From NCBI GenBank assembly GCA_030604545.1, contig JAUVVS010000176.1:1-5299 (forward strand): a stretch of DNA of 5,299 nucleotides, written 5' to 3'. Positions 5,008 to 5,299 of this stretch are shown here, piece after piece. The number at the start of each line of letters is the position of its first letter. Within the stretch, counting starts at the first letter, position 1. A program made the translations under genes and the position numbers. Source of the DNA: Deltaproteobacteria bacterium (lineage in GTDB: Bacteria > Desulfobacterota > Desulfobacteria > Desulfobacterales > JAUVVS01). Under the pieces are notes generated by a model. The model saw only the letters and a program-made list of their open reading frames with translations. It made no database searches and was not told the origin of the DNA.

Positions 5008-5299
5008 TCTTCTGCAGTGATGCAATGAGAAGAGAACGGTTTTTTAAAAGCGAGCAGGGACGTGAATGGATAAGAGAGGAACTTAATGTGAAAATATCCC
5101 TCTAAAATTGGAAGGGAGTCATTAGATTAAGAAGGCTTTGTAGCTCGGTTTTGATCGAGAATAATTAAGAGGACCTTCAACGGTAATGTGATTCTATTCA
5201 AGGGTAAATGGTAATTGTCGTTGGCAGAGGAAGCAGAAAAATAACTTTGTACTTCGATTCTAAAAGTTTGATGCCACAACTTCCAAAGCAACTTCAAAA
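5008..5299. other. Region without a recognisable gene
   Basis: No complete gene, tRNA or convincing terminator is seen on either strand. A 26-codon frame at 5025-5105 (MRRERFFKSEQGREWIREEL and six more residues) has no Shine-Dalgarno and no family I recognise; it may be a degraded gene end. GGAAGGGAG at 5110-5118 resembles a ribosome-binding site but no start codon follows at a suitable distance. Short inverted stretches such as CTCG/CGAG near 5142-5158 are too weak to call. Confidence 0.5.
5208..5299 (+). CDS. Possible start of an unidentified ORF running off the window
   Basis: ATG at 5208 opens a frame with no stop to the window edge: 30 whole codons, beginning MVIVVGRGSRKITLYFDSKS. An in-frame TAA directly precedes the ATG, so this is the first possible methionine. 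AAGGG ends three bases before the ATG, too close for a good Shine-Dalgarno. I recognise no family, and a 30-codon open frame can occur by chance. It is listed only because a real gene may begin here. Confidence 0.2.
   Translation, partial: MVIVVGRGSRKITLYFDSKSLMPQLPKQLQ

Noticed and set aside
4763..5020. 85-codon ORF in another frame of the GIY-YIG gene
   Set aside because: It overlaps the well-supported GIY-YIG frame, has no recognisable motifs and no Shine-Dalgarno.
4482..5299. Integrative element with attL/attR at tRNA-Asn
   Set aside because: No second copy of the tRNA 3' end and no integrase is visible in the window. Only the palindromic repeats and the small nuclease are present.
1..5299. 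CRISPR array or tandem direct repeats
   Set aside because: No regularly spaced direct repeats were seen on reading the sequence.

Overview
The window reads as a chromosomal segment of a Gram-negative, probably anaerobic bacterium. The best guess is Desulfobacterota (the former Deltaproteobacteria). That placement is an inference from the gene mix (a diadenylate cyclase carrying YbbR domains, a DUF2914 protein, transketolase beside an RpiR-type regulator), a moderately AT-leaning composition and a CCA-encoding tRNA-Asn. No single marker proves it.

Left part (1-2361, + strand): the window opens inside the last codons of a gene whose C-terminus resembles the sugar-isomerase (SIS) end of an RpiR/MurR-family regulator. 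A 164-base gap follows, with a good sigma70-type promoter and a 13-codon leader ORF that has a near-perfect Shine-Dalgarno. Then comes a complete transketolase gene (tkt) with all recognisable thiamine-diphosphate and substrate residues. A sugar-phosphate-sensing regulator next to a pentose-phosphate enzyme is a sensible pairing.

Middle part (2376-4363, - strand): a two-gene unit converges on tkt with only 14 bases between the stop codons. From a TTGACA promoter near 4335-4363 it reads first a secreted DUF2914 protein. Directly after its stop codon comes a membrane diadenylate cyclase (CdaA/DisA_N type) fused in one polypeptide to a further membrane helix and two YbbR repeats, i.e. a CdaA-CdaR fusion. 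The product would make the second messenger c-di-AMP inside the cell, with a built-in regulatory domain outside the membrane.

Right part (4482-5299, + strand): a complete tRNA-Asn(GTT) is followed by a strong hairpin terminator, a 15-bp perfect inverted repeat that starts at the tRNA 3' end, and a REP-like palindrome with the core CCTGAGCCTGTCGAAGG. Next is a 97-residue GIY-YIG nuclease-family protein of the UPF0213/YhbQ kind. The combination of tRNA end, palindromic repeats and small nuclease looks like an accessory insertion and is one of the two most interesting parts of the window. The other is the cyclase fusion. The last 292 bases hold no recognisable gene, only a possible ORF start that runs off the edge.
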